Shown here: one piece after another, positions 33,576 to 43,033 of the stretch
Layout: every line of letters starts with the position of its first letter
Position numbering within the stretch: the first letter of the stretch is position 1
Assembly: GCF_003268025.1 (NCBI RefSeq)
Contig: NZ_QLUW01000003.1
Location: forward strand, 434,001-498,000
Length of the DNA stretch: 64,000 nt
Direction: 5' to 3'
Source of the DNA: Paenibacillus montanisoli
GTDB taxonomy: Bacteria; Bacillota; Bacilli; Paenibacillales; Paenibacillaceae
Made by a program: the position numbers and the translations under genes
Notes under the pieces: generated by a model
Database searches by the model: none
Told to the model about the DNA's origin: nothing
Seen by the model: only the letters and a program-made list of their open reading frames with translations

Positions 33576-35570
33576 TTGCATAGAATTGGCCCTATAATTG
33601 AGGGAACGGATTTTGCTGTGATTGTCGACGGAACTCGCGTTGACGCCCAAACGGAAGGCATGCTGCTTGAAGGAACGGAAGAGCGGTCCGGTACGGAAGG
33701 AACGCGGCATATCGTCGCTTTGTACCGCTATGCTCCGCTGCAATTGGCGATCGAAAGCCATGTCACCTATTATGAAGGCGAGCAGGTAGTCCGTCGCTGG
33801 GTATCTGTGCGCAACGAAAGTACTGCAGCCGTAACGGTCGAGCGAATTGACTCGTTCGTGCTGGAGCTTCCGGCGGACGAATGGACGCTCCTGCATTATA
33901 AGAGCGAATGGGGAGCGGAGTTCGAACCGGTTCGGCAGCCGCTTGCGGGCGAGGATGTCGTCCTGGAAACCCGCAAAGGGCGCTCCTCGAAGGATATGCA
34001 TCCTTGGATGAGCGTCATCGGAAGCGGCGGCGATGTGCTGACCGTTTCGCCGATGTGGTCCGGGAACTGGATTTTGCGCTGCGAGAGCGGGGCTGCCGGC
34101 TCGTATGCTGTAAGCGGGGGCTTGAACGATTGGGAATTTTTTAAGCGGCTGCAGCCGGGACAAGCCATGGAAGGGATCCATGTGGCGATGGCTGCGGGAA
34201 GCGGCGGTGATTTGAACAGCACATCCGTGCCGCTCGCCCGCGTCGGCCGCAAGTATTGGTACGCGCAGAACAGCTTCTCCCGCTCGCTGCCGGCTGAATG
34301 GAACCATTGGTGGAGCTACGAGGATAAGACGATCAACGAAGAGGCGTTTCGCGCTAACGCCGCGGAAGCCGCGAAGCTCGGCATTGAAATCTGCACGCTG
34401 GATGCAGGCTGGTTCGGACCTTCGGACGCCGCGACGGAATGGTATGAGTACCGGGGCGACTGGGAAATGGTCAACACGGCCCGTTTTCCAAGCGGCATCC
34501 GTGCGCTGTCGGATGACGTGCACGGTCTGGGCATGAAGTTCGGAATATGGTGCGAAATCGAGGCTGTTGGCAAATCCGCCAAGGTATCGCAGCGCTATCC
34601 GTCGTTTCCGGCACGCAGGGACGGGGAGCCGCTCGGCTATCTCTGCTTCGGCAACCCGGAAGTTCAAGAATGGGCGTTCGGCATGCTGGACGGGCTCATT
34701 ACCGGTTACAACTGTCAGTGGATCAAGCTGGATTTCAACCTGGATCCTCAGGCCGGCTGCAACAGCACGGATCACGGCCATGGCGCGGGCGACGGCTTGT
34801 ATGAGCACTATAACGGCTATTACCGCGTGCTTGACCGCGTTCGCGCCAAGCATCCGGAGGTTATCCTGGAGAACTGCTCCTCCGGCGGGCTTCGGATTGA
34901 TCTCGGCATGCTGCAGCATACCCATACGACCTTCCTGAGTGACCCGGATTGGCCGGAGCACAGCCTGCAGGTGTTCTGGGGCGCGACGACGATGCTGGCG
35001 CCGGAGGTGTGCTTGCACTGGAGCTACTCGGAGTTTCTATGGGACTACGAGAAGCAGAAGTTTAACCCGCTTTCGCCAGACCTTAAGCCATATCAGTTCG
35101 ATTATTATACCCGCATCGCCATGATGCGAGGTTTCGGCATTTCGCAGAAGCTCCCGCAAATGCCGGAATGGATGCGCGCGCGGCTGGCCCATCATATCGG
35201 CCTGTACCGGGACAAGGTGAAGCCATTCGTCCGCTCGGGCGATCTGTTCCGTTTGACCGCGCAGCCAGTCCGGGGCGGACTTGGCGACTGCTGGTCGGCG
35301 TTCCAGTACAGCATGCATGCAAGCGACGAGCACCTGGTGTTCGTATTCCGGCTGCCGGGCAGTGAAGAAGAGCGAACCATTAGGCTGCTGGAGCTTGATG
35401 CGGAAGCGACATATCGGGTGTCGGAGATGGCCGGTGCTGATCGGGATGCCGGGGATTCAAAACAGTTCGCGCCTATTTTGCGCACGGGGGCGCAGCTTCT
35501 TGCGGAAGGGATCTTCTTCAACGGCCTTGCGGTCGAGGAGTCGGTAATCCTGAACGTAGTGAAAATATAA
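33576..35570 (+). CDS. GH36-family alpha-galactosidase-type glycoside hydrolase
   Basis: About 664 residues, cytoplasmic. The N-terminal beta-sandwich is followed by a TIM barrel: NHWWSYEDKTINEEAFRANA, EICTLDAGWFG, GMKFGIWCEIEAV, the likely nucleophile Asp386 in WIKLDFNLD, ILENCSSGGLRIDLGML, and the likely acid/base Asp456 or Asp458 in FLSDPDWPEHS. The nucleophile and acid/base motifs differ from the usual KWDxN and SDNTDA of RafA/MelA enzymes, so specificity may be alpha-galactosidase or alpha-N-acetylgalactosaminidase. TTG at 33576, 10 bases after AGGAG, is preferred over GTG 33567. The gene closes the sugar operon. Confidence 0.85.
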   Translation: MHRIGPIIEGTDFAVIVDGTRVDAQTEGMLLEGTEERSGTEGTRHIVALYRYAPLQLAIESHVTYYEGEQVVRRWVSVRNESTAAVTVERIDSFVLELPADEWTLLHYKSEWGAEFEPVRQPLAGEDVVLETRKGRSSKDMHPWMSVIGSGGDVLTVSPMWSGNWILRCESGAAGSYAVSGGLNDWEFFKRLQPGQAMEGIHVAMAAGSGGDLNSTSVPLARVGRKYWYAQNSFSRSLPAEWNHWWSYEDKTINEEAFRANAAEAAKLGIEICTLDAGWFGPSDAATEWYEYRGDWEMVNTARFPSGIRALSDDVHGLGMKFGIWCEIEAVGKSAKVSQRYPSFPARRDGEPLGYLCFGNPEVQEWAFGMLDGLITGYNCQWIKLDFNLDPQAGCNSTDHGHGAGDGLYEHYNGYYRVLDRVRAKHPEVILENCSSGGLRIDLGMLQHTHTTFLSDPDWPEHSLQVFWGATTMLAPEVCLHWSYSEFLWDYEKQKFNPLSPDLKPYQFDYYTRIAMMRGFGISQKLPQMPEWMRARLAHHIGLYRDKVKPFVRSGDLFRLTAQPVRGGLGDCWSAFQYSMHASDEHLVFVFRLPGSEEERTIRLLELDAEATYRVSEMAGADRDAGDSKQFAPILRTGAQLLAEGIFFNGLAVEESVILNVVKI

Positions 35571-35699
35571 TGCTGACGCAGAAGAAATAAACATATATTC
35601 CCTTATTTGGCGCATCTGCTTTATTCTCGCTGCCAAGCTTTGGTATAATAGCAGGAATCACTAAAATGCCAAGGTGCGAAGGGAGGGAGTCAAGCAGAC

Positions 35700-36482
35700 A
35701 TGTTCCGGTTCATAGTCAGATTGGCATTCGTCACTTTGATTCTCTTAGCGGGGCTTGGCTCGCATTTCAAAGGTGAGCCGGCGCATGCGGAAACGGCCAG
35801 TTCCACGCTCCATCAGCTGCGGACGGAAATTTCGCGCCAGTTGCTGCAGCAGCAGTCCGAAATCTCGCTCGACTACCTGGGAGACCGGAAGGAGCTGTCC
35901 GAGCATTTTCCCGCACTGCTTCAAGATGTTTTCGCTGAGAACGACTACATTGCGTACATAGTCGATTCCTATTTATATACCATTCGCACCTGGGGCAAGA
36001 CGGCGAAAATCAAGCTGACGATCAAATTCAGAGAAACGGCTGACCAAACCGCAAAGGTGGACGAGCAGATCAAGCAGCTGCTTTCCCCGGATGTGCTTGC
36101 CCGGCTGACTCCGTTGGAGACGGTCACCTATATACACGATTGGATCGTTACTCATCTCGCCTACGATACGACGCTTCGGCGCTACACGGCGAGCGAGGCG
36201 TTAGACAGCGGCACTGCTGTTTGCCAAGGCTACTCGCTGCTGGCTCACCGGATGCTGGCGCATGCGGGCATTGAATCGAAGATCGTGGAGGGGACGGTAA
36301 ACTCCGGCAGCCATGTGTGGAATATGGTCCGGCTTGATAGCGGCTGGCGCCATATGGATGTCACATGGGACGATCCGCTGCCTGACCGGCCTAATAAAAT
36401 CAGCTACGCGTATTTTCTGAAGAGCGACAGCGAGATGAGGAAGGACCATAGCTGGACGAAGGCGTATCCGGCTGCGAAATAA
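35700..36482 (+). CDS. Secreted transglutaminase-like domain protein
   Basis: 260 residues. A signal peptide (about 1-30) ends near AHA. The transglutaminase/protease-like domain has the Cys in DSGTAVCQGYSLLAHRML, His in GSHVWNMVRL and Asp in WRHMDVTWDDP. Such bacterial proteins are usually exported peptidase-like enzymes or structural proteins at the cell surface. A TATAAT is visible at 35644-35649, and GAAGGGAGGGAG precedes the ATG. Confidence 0.87.
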   Translation: MFRFIVRLAFVTLILLAGLGSHFKGEPAHAETASSTLHQLRTEISRQLLQQQSEISLDYLGDRKELSEHFPALLQDVFAENDYIAYIVDSYLYTIRTWGKTAKIKLTIKFRETADQTAKVDEQIKQLLSPDVLARLTPLETVTYIHDWIVTHLAYDTTLRRYTASEALDSGTAVCQGYSLLAHRMLAHAGIESKIVEGTVNSGSHVWNMVRLDSGWRHMDVTWDDPLPDRPNKISYAYFLKSDSEMRKDHSWTKAYPAAK

Positions 36483-36496
36483 CGCTGCCAATGATG

Positions 36497-36535
36497 AAAA
36501 AGACCAATTTCTCCGCGTGGGAAATTGGTCTTTTT
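36497..36535. terminator. Terminator after the transglutaminase-like gene
   Basis: AAAAAGACCAATTTC / GAAATTGGTCTTTTT, 15-bp stem with a nine-base loop, able to act in both directions. Confidence 0.93.
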
Positions 36536-36545
36536 GGTCTGTCAT

Positions 36546-36640
36546 TCTAACGAAATCCCTTTCAACGAACTCCAGCGGCGTTATTTCAGCAAATTGGCTG
36601 CGTTTTGCAAGCTAACGGACTCTACGAGCGTTATTCGGCA
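36546..36640. repeat. Intergenic repeat cluster of the TAACG family
   Basis: Inverted copies of the AAATAACGC...GTTCGTTAG element: CAACGAACTCCAGCGGCG then TTATTT, and CTAACGGACTCTACGAGCG then TTATT. They lie between convergent genes. Confidence 0.7.
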
Positions 36641-36712
36641 TAAAATGGGCGAAAAGCATCGAAATTCATCCAAATAGCATCGTATGGGTTGCCAGCGCGC
36701 GGGCAGCCTTTT

Positions 36713-37894
36713 TTATTGGTTCGTGCCGCTTTGCTTATCGCGGCTCTGCGTCATCTGCTGCCAGACGGAGCCGGCAGCTTCCTCGCCGCGCTCGATGCGC
36801 TCGAGCGCTATACGCGCTTGCAGGCTGACCTCGAATTCAGGGTCAGCCGCCGCTGCGCGCAGCGCTTCGGCCGAGGAGTCGTCGCCGACCTCGTAGAGGA
36901 AGCGGGCGGCTCGCCAGCGGACGAGCTTGTTGCGGTCGCGCAGCGCTTCGATCATCGGCGGGATCGCGGCGGGGTCGCCAAGATCCGACAGCGTGTCGCC
37001 GGCGGTGCGCCGGACTGACGCGGACGTGTCGCGCAGCGCCGCGAACAGCAGCGGCATCGCTTCCGGCAGGCGCAGCTCGCCGAGATAGACGACGGCCAGT
37101 CTCCGGATGGAGACGTTGTCGTCGCTGATCGCTTTGGCGAGCAGCGGCAACATCGCCGGCTCCGGCGCCGTGCGCGTAAGCGCTTCGTAGCGCACGCTCC
37201 AATCCGGCGACGCGAGCCGCTCCGCGAGCTGCTCGGCCGTCAGCGGAGCCGGCCGCGCAGCCGGCTCCGCGGCAGCGGCATCTCCGCCGCCAAGCGCGAT
37301 CGCGGCGGCGGTCAACGCATCCAGCCGCTCCTGCGGATAAGCGGCATCCAGCTCCTTCACGAGCTCCGCGGCAATCTCCTCGGGCTCGCCGTAGCGCACC
37401 CCGAGCTCCTCCAGCATGCGCTCGCGGATCATCGACGAGGCGGCGGACTTGGTCACCGCCTCCGCAAACCGCGCGGGCATCGCCGCCCGCGCCTCGGCGC
37501 CGCCCTGCGGGCGTACGCGCACCTGCATCGGGATGCCCCGATACAGCTGCACGAACGCGTGCGCCTCGCCGAAGGCTTCGCTCGCGCCAGGCCCGGCCCC
37601 GGCGGCGCCGGCGGCCTGGCCGCCCAAAGCCTCGTCGCCGCTTGCCAGCACGCGCCGCGCCTCTGCCAAGATGCGCTCCCAGTCCGCCCCAGGCTTCCGG
37701 TCGAGCGCAATAAAATCCGCCGTGCGGAACAGCCCCCGCACGCCTTCAATGCCAAGCAGGCTGCGCAGCGGCTCCGGCGCGCCGGCTGCGCCAGCCGGCG
37801 CATAGCTCGCGCGCTGCCCGGCCGGCAGCTTCTCGCTGACGTTCAGCTTCATTGTATTCGGGCTGGGCGTCGGCTCTATTCCAAGCAATTTCAT
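36713..37894 (-). CDS. CvfC/YpgR-like protein: Nfu N-terminal domain plus HEAT repeats
   Basis: 393 residues. The N-terminal 90 residues (IEPTPSPNTMKLNVSE, LLGIEGVRGLFRTADFIALDRKPGADWERIL) are an Nfu-type N-terminal domain. The C-terminal 170 residues form HEAT/PBS-lyase repeats (NVSIRRLAVVYLGELRLPEAMPLLFAAL and two similar units). This architecture matches the conserved virulence factor C / YpgR family of Firmicutes. The gene is very GC-rich, and an Ala/Gly-rich linker joins the domains. Biochemical role unknown; a link to Fe-S proteins is only suggested by the Nfu domain. Confidence 0.85.
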   Translation of the reverse strand: MKLLGIEPTPSPNTMKLNVSEKLPAGQRASYAPAGAAGAPEPLRSLLGIEGVRGLFRTADFIALDRKPGADWERILAEARRVLASGDEALGGQAAGAAGAGPGASEAFGEAHAFVQLYRGIPMQVRVRPQGGAEARAAMPARFAEAVTKSAASSMIRERMLEELGVRYGEPEEIAAELVKELDAAYPQERLDALTAAAIALGGGDAAAAEPAARPAPLTAEQLAERLASPDWSVRYEALTRTAPEPAMLPLLAKAISDDNVSIRRLAVVYLGELRLPEAMPLLFAALRDTSASVRRTAGDTLSDLGDPAAIPPMIEALRDRNKLVRWRAARFLYEVGDDSSAEALRAAAADPEFEVSLQARIALERIERGEEAAGSVWQQMTQSRDKQSGTNQ

Positions 37895-38122
37895 AGTAGT
37901 TTCCCCCCGTATTCACGCTTCGCTTTTGTCCCGGAAACGCTTGCCGTTATTGTTCTAGTGTAAACCATTTGCCAAGAAAACCACAATTGGCCACGAGCAC
38001 CTGCTCTACCCGTTTGATTATTCGTTTTAAGCTTGGTATCTTTGAAATAGAGATGGTTGTATCATACAGCCAAATAGACAAAAAGCAGACAACACGAACA
38101 CGACGGGAGACGTGAGCGAACC

Positions 38123-39049
38123 ATGCGCTTTGAAAACTTAAATCAGGCCGCAGTGCCGAGAACGTTCAAGGAAGTCAGACAGTGGCGGAGGGAACGGGCC
38201 GGCAAAATGAAGCTGAAGGATTATTCCTATAAGGTGCCGAACGCCAATCCGGATCTGATCTATTTGCATGCCAATGCCGCCGAGCCTTCGCTGACTTGGA
38301 TCGGCCACTCGACGTTTCTGATTCAGCATTCCGGACTTAATATTATAACCGATCCGATTTGGGCGGAGCAGCTCGCCTTCCAGAAGCGCATGTCGCCTCC
38401 TGGCCTCGCGATTGAAGACGTGCCGCCAATCGACGTCGTCCTAATTTCGCATTCACATTATGACCATCTTCATCTGAAATCACTTCAGCAGCTGACAGGC
38501 AGCAAAACGCTGCTCGTGCCCATCGGGCTGGCAGATAAGCTGCGGCGCAAAGGATTCTCCTCGATTATCGAGCTGGATTGGTGGCATTCGGCCACGATTG
38601 GCGGCGTGACCTTCACGTTCGTGCCGGCGCAGCATTGGACGCGGCGCACGCTAACGGACACGAACAAGTCGCATTGGGGCGGCTTCGTCGTGCAATCCGC
38701 GCAGGGGCCAACGTTTTATTTCGCCGGGGACAGCGGATATTTCGACGGTTTCAAGGAAATCGGCCGCCGCTTCGAAATCGACATCGCGCTCATGCCGATC
38801 GGCGCTTATGAGCCGGAATGGTTCATGGGGCCGCAGCACGTGACGCCCGAAGAAGCGCTGCAAGCGTTCCTCGACGTGCGCGCCAAGCGGTTCGTGCCGA
38901 TGCACTACGGATCTTACAAGCTGGCGGACGACACGCCGCGCGAAGCGCTGGATCGGCTCGAGGCCGAGATCGGCCGCCTCAAGCTTGCGCGCGGAACCGT
39001 AATGCTCTTGCCGCATGGGGAAACTGTTCGACTAAATGATGTCAACTAA
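38123..39049 (+). CDS. Metallo-beta-lactamase fold hydrolase, NAPE-PLD/UlaG-like
   Basis: 308 residues. The Zn site HxHxDH is at 110-115 (SHSHYDH), with further ligands in AQHWTRRTL, FAGDSGYFDGF and FVPMHYGSYKLADD. The start WIGHSTFLIQHSGLNIITDPIW is typical of the N-acyl-phosphatidylethanolamine phospholipase D / L-ascorbate-6-phosphate lactonase branch. Substrate not deducible. It stands alone between the CvfC-like and ABC-F genes. Confidence 0.88.
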   Translation: MRFENLNQAAVPRTFKEVRQWRRERAGKMKLKDYSYKVPNANPDLIYLHANAAEPSLTWIGHSTFLIQHSGLNIITDPIWAEQLAFQKRMSPPGLAIEDVPPIDVVLISHSHYDHLHLKSLQQLTGSKTLLVPIGLADKLRRKGFSSIIELDWWHSATIGGVTFTFVPAQHWTRRTLTDTNKSHWGGFVVQSAQGPTFYFAGDSGYFDGFKEIGRRFEIDIALMPIGAYEPEWFMGPQHVTPEEALQAFLDVRAKRFVPMHYGSYKLADDTPREALDRLEAEIGRLKLARGTVMLLPHGETVRLNDVN

Positions 39050-39122
39050 GCAATTCTTCGCGATTTTATGCTATAATGGTGTGATGAAAAAGATTTATTA
39101 GAGAAGGACGGGATTAAGCACA

Positions 39123-40745
39123 ATGATTAGCACAAGCGGCATCACGCTTCGCTACGGCAAGCGTGCGCTATTTGAAGATGTAAATATTAAATTTACGCCT
39201 GGCAACTGCTACGGTCTGATCGGAGCGAACGGCGCGGGCAAATCGACATTCCTGAAGATTCTTTCCGGCGACGTTGAGCAAACGAACGGCGAAGTTCACA
39301 TTACGCCGGGCGAGCGTCTTGCGGTTCTGAAACAGAACCATTACGAGTATGACCAGTTCCGCGTGCTTGAAACGGTTATCATGGGTCATAAGCGTCTATA
39401 TGAAGTCATGAAAGAGAAAGACGCGATCTATGCCAAAGCGGAATTTACCGACGAGGACGGCATGCGGGCGGGCGAACTGGAAGCGGAATTCGCCGATATG
39501 AACGGCTGGGAAGCCGAATCCGAAGCGGCAGGCATGCTGAACGGCCTTGGCATTCCGCCGGAGATGCACGACAAACAAATGTCGGAGCTCTCCGGCAACG
39601 AGAAGGTTCGCGTGCTCTTGGCGCAAGCCTTGTTCGGCAGCCCGAACATTCTGCTGCTCGACGAGCCTACCAACCATCTTGACATGCAATCGATCGAATG
39701 GCTGGAAGATTTCCTCTCCCGCTATGAAGGCACTGTTATCGTAGTATCTCACGATCGTCACTTCTTGAACCAAGTTTGTACGCATATCGCGGACATCGAC
39801 TTCGGCAAAATCCAGATGTATGTCGGTAACTATGACTTCTGGTACGAGTCGAGCCAATTGGCGCTTGCGCTTCAGCGCGACGCCAACAAAAAGAAGGAAG
39901 ACAAAATCAAGGATCTGCAAGCGTTCATCCAACGCTTCAGCGCCAACAAATCCAAGTCCAAGCAAGCGACTTCCCGGAAGAAGCTTCTTGATAAGATTAC
40001 GCTTGATGACATCCGTCCATCCAGCCGTAAATACCCGTTCATCAACTTCAAGCCGGAGCGCGAGGCAGGCAAGCAATTGCTGATGACCGAAGGCTTGACG
40101 AAGTCGGTTGACGGAGCGAAGCTGATCGACAATTGGACGCTTACCGTCAATAAAGGTGACAAAATCGCCCTCGTCGGCCCGAACACGCTGCCGAAGACGA
40201 TTCTGTTTCAGTTGCTTATGGGCGAGATCGAGCCGGATGCGGGCACGTTCCAATGGGGCGTGACGACAACGCAGGCCTACTTCCCGAAAGACAACTCGGC
40301 TTACTTCGACGGCGTCGAGATGAACCTGGTTGACTGGCTGCGCCAATACTCGAAGGATCAAGACGAGAGCTTCATCCGCGGCTTCCTTGGCCGTATGCTC
40401 TTCTCCGGCGACGAGGCGCTGAAGAAAGCTAGCGTGCTCTCCGGAGGCGAGAAAGTGCGCTGCATGCTTTCCAAAATGATGTTGTCGGGCTCGAACGTGC
40501 TGCTCATGGACGAACCGACGAACCACTTGGACCTCGAATCCATTACGGCGCTCAACAACGGCTTGATCGACTTCGACGGCACGCTGATCTTCACATCGCA
40601 TGACCATCAGTTCGTTCAAACGATCGCAAACCGCATTATCGAAATTACGCCGAACGGCGTCATCGACCGTATCATGACGTACGACGAGTACCTCGAGAGC
40701 GCTGAAATCAAAGCGCTTCGCGAGCGCATGTATCCGGCTGAATAA
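39123..40745 (+). CDS. ykpA: ABC-F family ATPase, YkpA/YbiT type
   Basis: 540 residues, two ABC domains with no membrane part. Domain 1 has Walker A IGANGAGKST, signature LSGNEKVRVLLAQ and Walker B ILLLDEPTNHLDM. An ABC-F linker helix (about 245-300) is rich in Lys. Domain 2 has signature LSGGEKVRCMLS and Walker B VLLMDEPTNHLDL, but its Walker A reads VGPNTLPKTILF instead of GxxGxGKS/T. ABC-F proteins act on the ribosome in translation. A TATAAT at about 39072 precedes it, and AGAAGGACGGG lies upstream. Confidence 0.93.
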   Translation: MISTSGITLRYGKRALFEDVNIKFTPGNCYGLIGANGAGKSTFLKILSGDVEQTNGEVHITPGERLAVLKQNHYEYDQFRVLETVIMGHKRLYEVMKEKDAIYAKAEFTDEDGMRAGELEAEFADMNGWEAESEAAGMLNGLGIPPEMHDKQMSELSGNEKVRVLLAQALFGSPNILLLDEPTNHLDMQSIEWLEDFLSRYEGTVIVVSHDRHFLNQVCTHIADIDFGKIQMYVGNYDFWYESSQLALALQRDANKKKEDKIKDLQAFIQRFSANKSKSKQATSRKKLLDKITLDDIRPSSRKYPFINFKPEREAGKQLLMTEGLTKSVDGAKLIDNWTLTVNKGDKIALVGPNTLPKTILFQLLMGEIEPDAGTFQWGVTTTQAYFPKDNSAYFDGVEMNLVDWLRQYSKDQDESFIRGFLGRMLFSGDEALKKASVLSGGEKVRCMLSKMMLSGSNVLLMDEPTNHLDLESITALNNGLIDFDGTLIFTSHDHQFVQTIANRIIEITPNGVIDRIMTYDEYLESAEIKALRERMYPAE

Positions 40746-40761
40746 GCACCATCCACTCTAT

Positions 40762-40800
40762 AGACTTTGTCGAACCCCGGTTCGGCAAAGTCTTTTTTTG
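40762..40800 (+). terminator. Terminator of the ABC-F gene
   Basis: AGACTTTGTCGAACC / GGTTCGGCAAAGTCT with one mismatch, followed by seven T. Confidence 0.93.
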
Positions 40801-40911
40801 TTGAAACGTATCGAAAAATAAATAGGACCCTCTGCGGTACAAATTATAGGTTAAATATGTCTATAATAGCGAAGTAACTAGGAATTTGGAAAATGGAAGG
40901 AGTGGATCGCG

Positions 40912-41820
40912 ATGGGAGGAACAGGCAGCGGCAAAGCCGGCCTGCGAGCAGTGTGCAGGGAGTCGGATCGGGAGCTTCGGTACGACATGGAGTCGATGTT
41001 GTGGCGGGGAAACTTGAACTATATCGGCATCGTCCTGCATGAATCATGGTGTGTCGAGAGTCACAGCCACGATCATTTTGAACTCTGCTATGTCGCCTCC
41101 GGCAGCGGATGGTTCTCGATCGACGGATCCTTCTTCCGCGTGAGCAAAGGCGATTTGTTCTTGACCAAGCCCGGTGAACGGCATCAAGGCGCGGCATCGG
41201 GGGACACGGCGTTTCAGCTTTATTTTCTCGGCTTTAACTTTGACCAGCTGTCGGGCCTTGAATACGACTATTACCGGCTCGATATGAACAGGGCGAAGAA
41301 GGACGAGCACCAGATCTTGAAGCAGGCAGGCGACCGCATCATGCAGGAGCTGCGGAACGCGAGGCCGCGCGGAGAAGAGATGGTGCACGGCATTATGGTA
41401 CAGCTGCTCGTCTCCGTCCTGCGCGTTTTTCAAACCGATCAGCATGCCGAAGAAGTCGAAGAGCAGCGGGAAAGGCCGCTGTCGAATATGCTGGATGTGC
41501 TTGATTACTTGCATGCCGAGGTGCATGCGAGCCATACGATTGAAGGGATCGCAGAGAAATTCCATCTCAGCCGCACTCACCTGGCACGGGAATTTAAACG
41601 CCATATCGGAATCCCGCTGGGCGAATACGTGCGCAACCAGTGTTTGGACAAAGCCAAACATGATCTGAAGGAAACGAACGAAACGGTCTCGAGCATCGGA
41701 GAGAAGCTGCGTTTCCCGTCGATTCATGCTTTCAGCTTATTTTTCAAAAGGCATACGGGGCTGTCCCCACAAGCCTTCCGAACGGTATCGCTCGCATCTC
41801 AACATGGAGCGAAACGTTAA
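40912..41820 (+). CDS. AraC-family transcriptional regulator
   Basis: 302 residues. An N-terminal cupin sensor (HSHDHFELCYVASGSGWFSIDG, GDLFLTKPGERHQG) precedes a C-terminal double HTH (HTIEGIAEKFHLSRTHLAREFKRHIG and VSSIGEKLRFPSIHAFSLFFKRHTGLSPQAFR). GAAGGAG precedes the ATG and a TATAAT lies at 40862-40867. It is directly upstream of the third sugar ABC operon and is its probable activator. Confidence 0.92.
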   Translation: MGGTGSGKAGLRAVCRESDRELRYDMESMLWRGNLNYIGIVLHESWCVESHSHDHFELCYVASGSGWFSIDGSFFRVSKGDLFLTKPGERHQGAASGDTAFQLYFLGFNFDQLSGLEYDYYRLDMNRAKKDEHQILKQAGDRIMQELRNARPRGEEMVHGIMVQLLVSVLRVFQTDQHAEEVEEQRERPLSNMLDVLDYLHAEVHASHTIEGIAEKFHLSRTHLAREFKRHIGIPLGEYVRNQCLDKAKHDLKETNETVSSIGEKLRFPSIHAFSLFFKRHTGLSPQAFRTVSLASQHGAKR

Positions 41821-41840
41821 ATTCATGGACCGGAAGTAAA

Positions 41841-41869
41841 AAGACATTGTTAAATGCCAGTTTTATAAT
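41841..41869 (+). promoter_or_regulatory. Promoter of the third sugar ABC operon
   Basis: AAGACA (41841-41846), a 17-base spacer and TATAAT (41864-41869), just after the AraC-type gene. A leader of about 165 bases precedes the first permease. Confidence 0.55.
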
Positions 41870-41974
41870 GACAAATATAACAAGTTTAAAGATGACATAT
41901 AGCAATTATCAAAAAAGGGCAAGTATGGTAAAAAAAGGGCTAAAGATCCCGATTTTCTGGAATCGCTTACAACT

Positions 41975-41994
41975 GGATCGAAACGTTTCGATCC
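41975..41994. promoter_or_regulatory. 20-bp perfect palindrome with GAAACGTTTC core
   Basis: GGATCGAAAC and its exact complement GTTTCGATCC are joined without spacer. It lies in the leader between the promoter and the first permease. The 10-bp core equals the operator at 29214-29223, which suggests control by a LacI-family repressor. Confidence 0.7.
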
Positions 41995-42039
41995 ATTCAT
42001 CAAACCATTCAGTGTACCGAAACCGGAAGGAGAACCGAT

Positions 42040-43008
42040 ATGCCAAGTACAAACGTCGCAGCAACCGCCGTACCCGCAAACACTCCCAAGCGGCAGACGC
42101 GCTTCATGGACGTGAAGAAGAAACTGAAGAAGAGCGCCGTTCTCTATCTCATCATTGCGCCTGTTGTCGTTTATTTTGCCATCTGGGCGTACTGGCCGAT
42201 GTACGGCGTGCAAATCGCGTTCAAGAACTTTATGCCCGGTGTCGGCATCTGGGGCAGTCCATGGGCCGGCTTCCATCATTTCGAGCGGCTATTTAACTCC
42301 TATTATTTCGGACCTATCGTACGCAACACAATTGCTATATCGCTTTATAGCATTTTAATTGGCATTCCGACCCCTATTATTCTAGCACTTATGTTTAACG
42401 AATTACGCAGCAAGCGGTTTAAGACGATCGCCCAGACGATCTCGTATGCCCCGCACTTCATTTCGGTCGTCGTTGCTGTCGGCATGCTCTTATTCTTCCT
42501 TTCGCCGACGAACGGCGTCATTAACGCCTTGATCGAGCTGTTCGGGGGGACGCCGAAAAGTTTTCTCTCGCAGCCAGGCAGCTTCTGGAGCATCTTTGTC
42601 TGGTCCGGCACTTGGCAGGGCATCGGCTGGGCATCCCTGATCTATACCGCGGCCATGTCCGGTATATCGCCCGATCAATACGAGGCGGCTTACATCGACG
42701 GCGCGAGCAAGTTCCGCCGGATCTGGCACATCACGCTGCCAGGCATCGCACCTACGATTGTGATCTTGTCCATCCTGAGCGTCGGCGGCATTATGAGCGT
42801 CGGCCACGAGAAGATTTTGCTGCTGCAGAACGGTTTGAACCTGGAAACGTCCGAGGTTATTTCCACGTACGTGTACAAATCCGGTATCCAGAACGCGCAG
42901 TACAGCTTCTCGGCAGCCATCGGCCTGTTCAACAACGTCATCAACTTCGCCATCCTTCTGCTTGTAAATACGGTTGCCCGCAGAATCAACGAAACTAGCC
43001 TTTGGTAG
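42040..43008 (+). CDS. ABC transporter permease, LplB type (carbohydrate)
   Basis: 322 residues: short hydrophilic N-terminus, then six membrane helices. YLIIAPVVVYFAIWAYWPMYGVQIAFKNF is the family opening, the EAA loop is DQYEAAYIDGASKFRRIWHITLPGIAPT, and the C-terminus is RRINETSLW, the usual LplB-type end. GAAGGAG precedes the ATG. First gene of the third sugar ABC operon. Confidence 0.93.
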   Translation: MPSTNVAATAVPANTPKRQTRFMDVKKKLKKSAVLYLIIAPVVVYFAIWAYWPMYGVQIAFKNFMPGVGIWGSPWAGFHHFERLFNSYYFGPIVRNTIAISLYSILIGIPTPIILALMFNELRSKRFKTIAQTISYAPHFISVVVAVGMLLFFLSPTNGVINALIELFGGTPKSFLSQPGSFWSIFVWSGTWQGIGWASLIYTAAMSGISPDQYEAAYIDGASKFRRIWHITLPGIAPTIVILSILSVGGIMSVGHEKILLLQNGLNLETSEVISTYVYKSGIQNAQYSFSAAIGLFNNVINFAILLLVNTVARRINETSLW

Positions 43009-43033
43009 AGGCGCTTTGAAGGGGGACAGCGGC

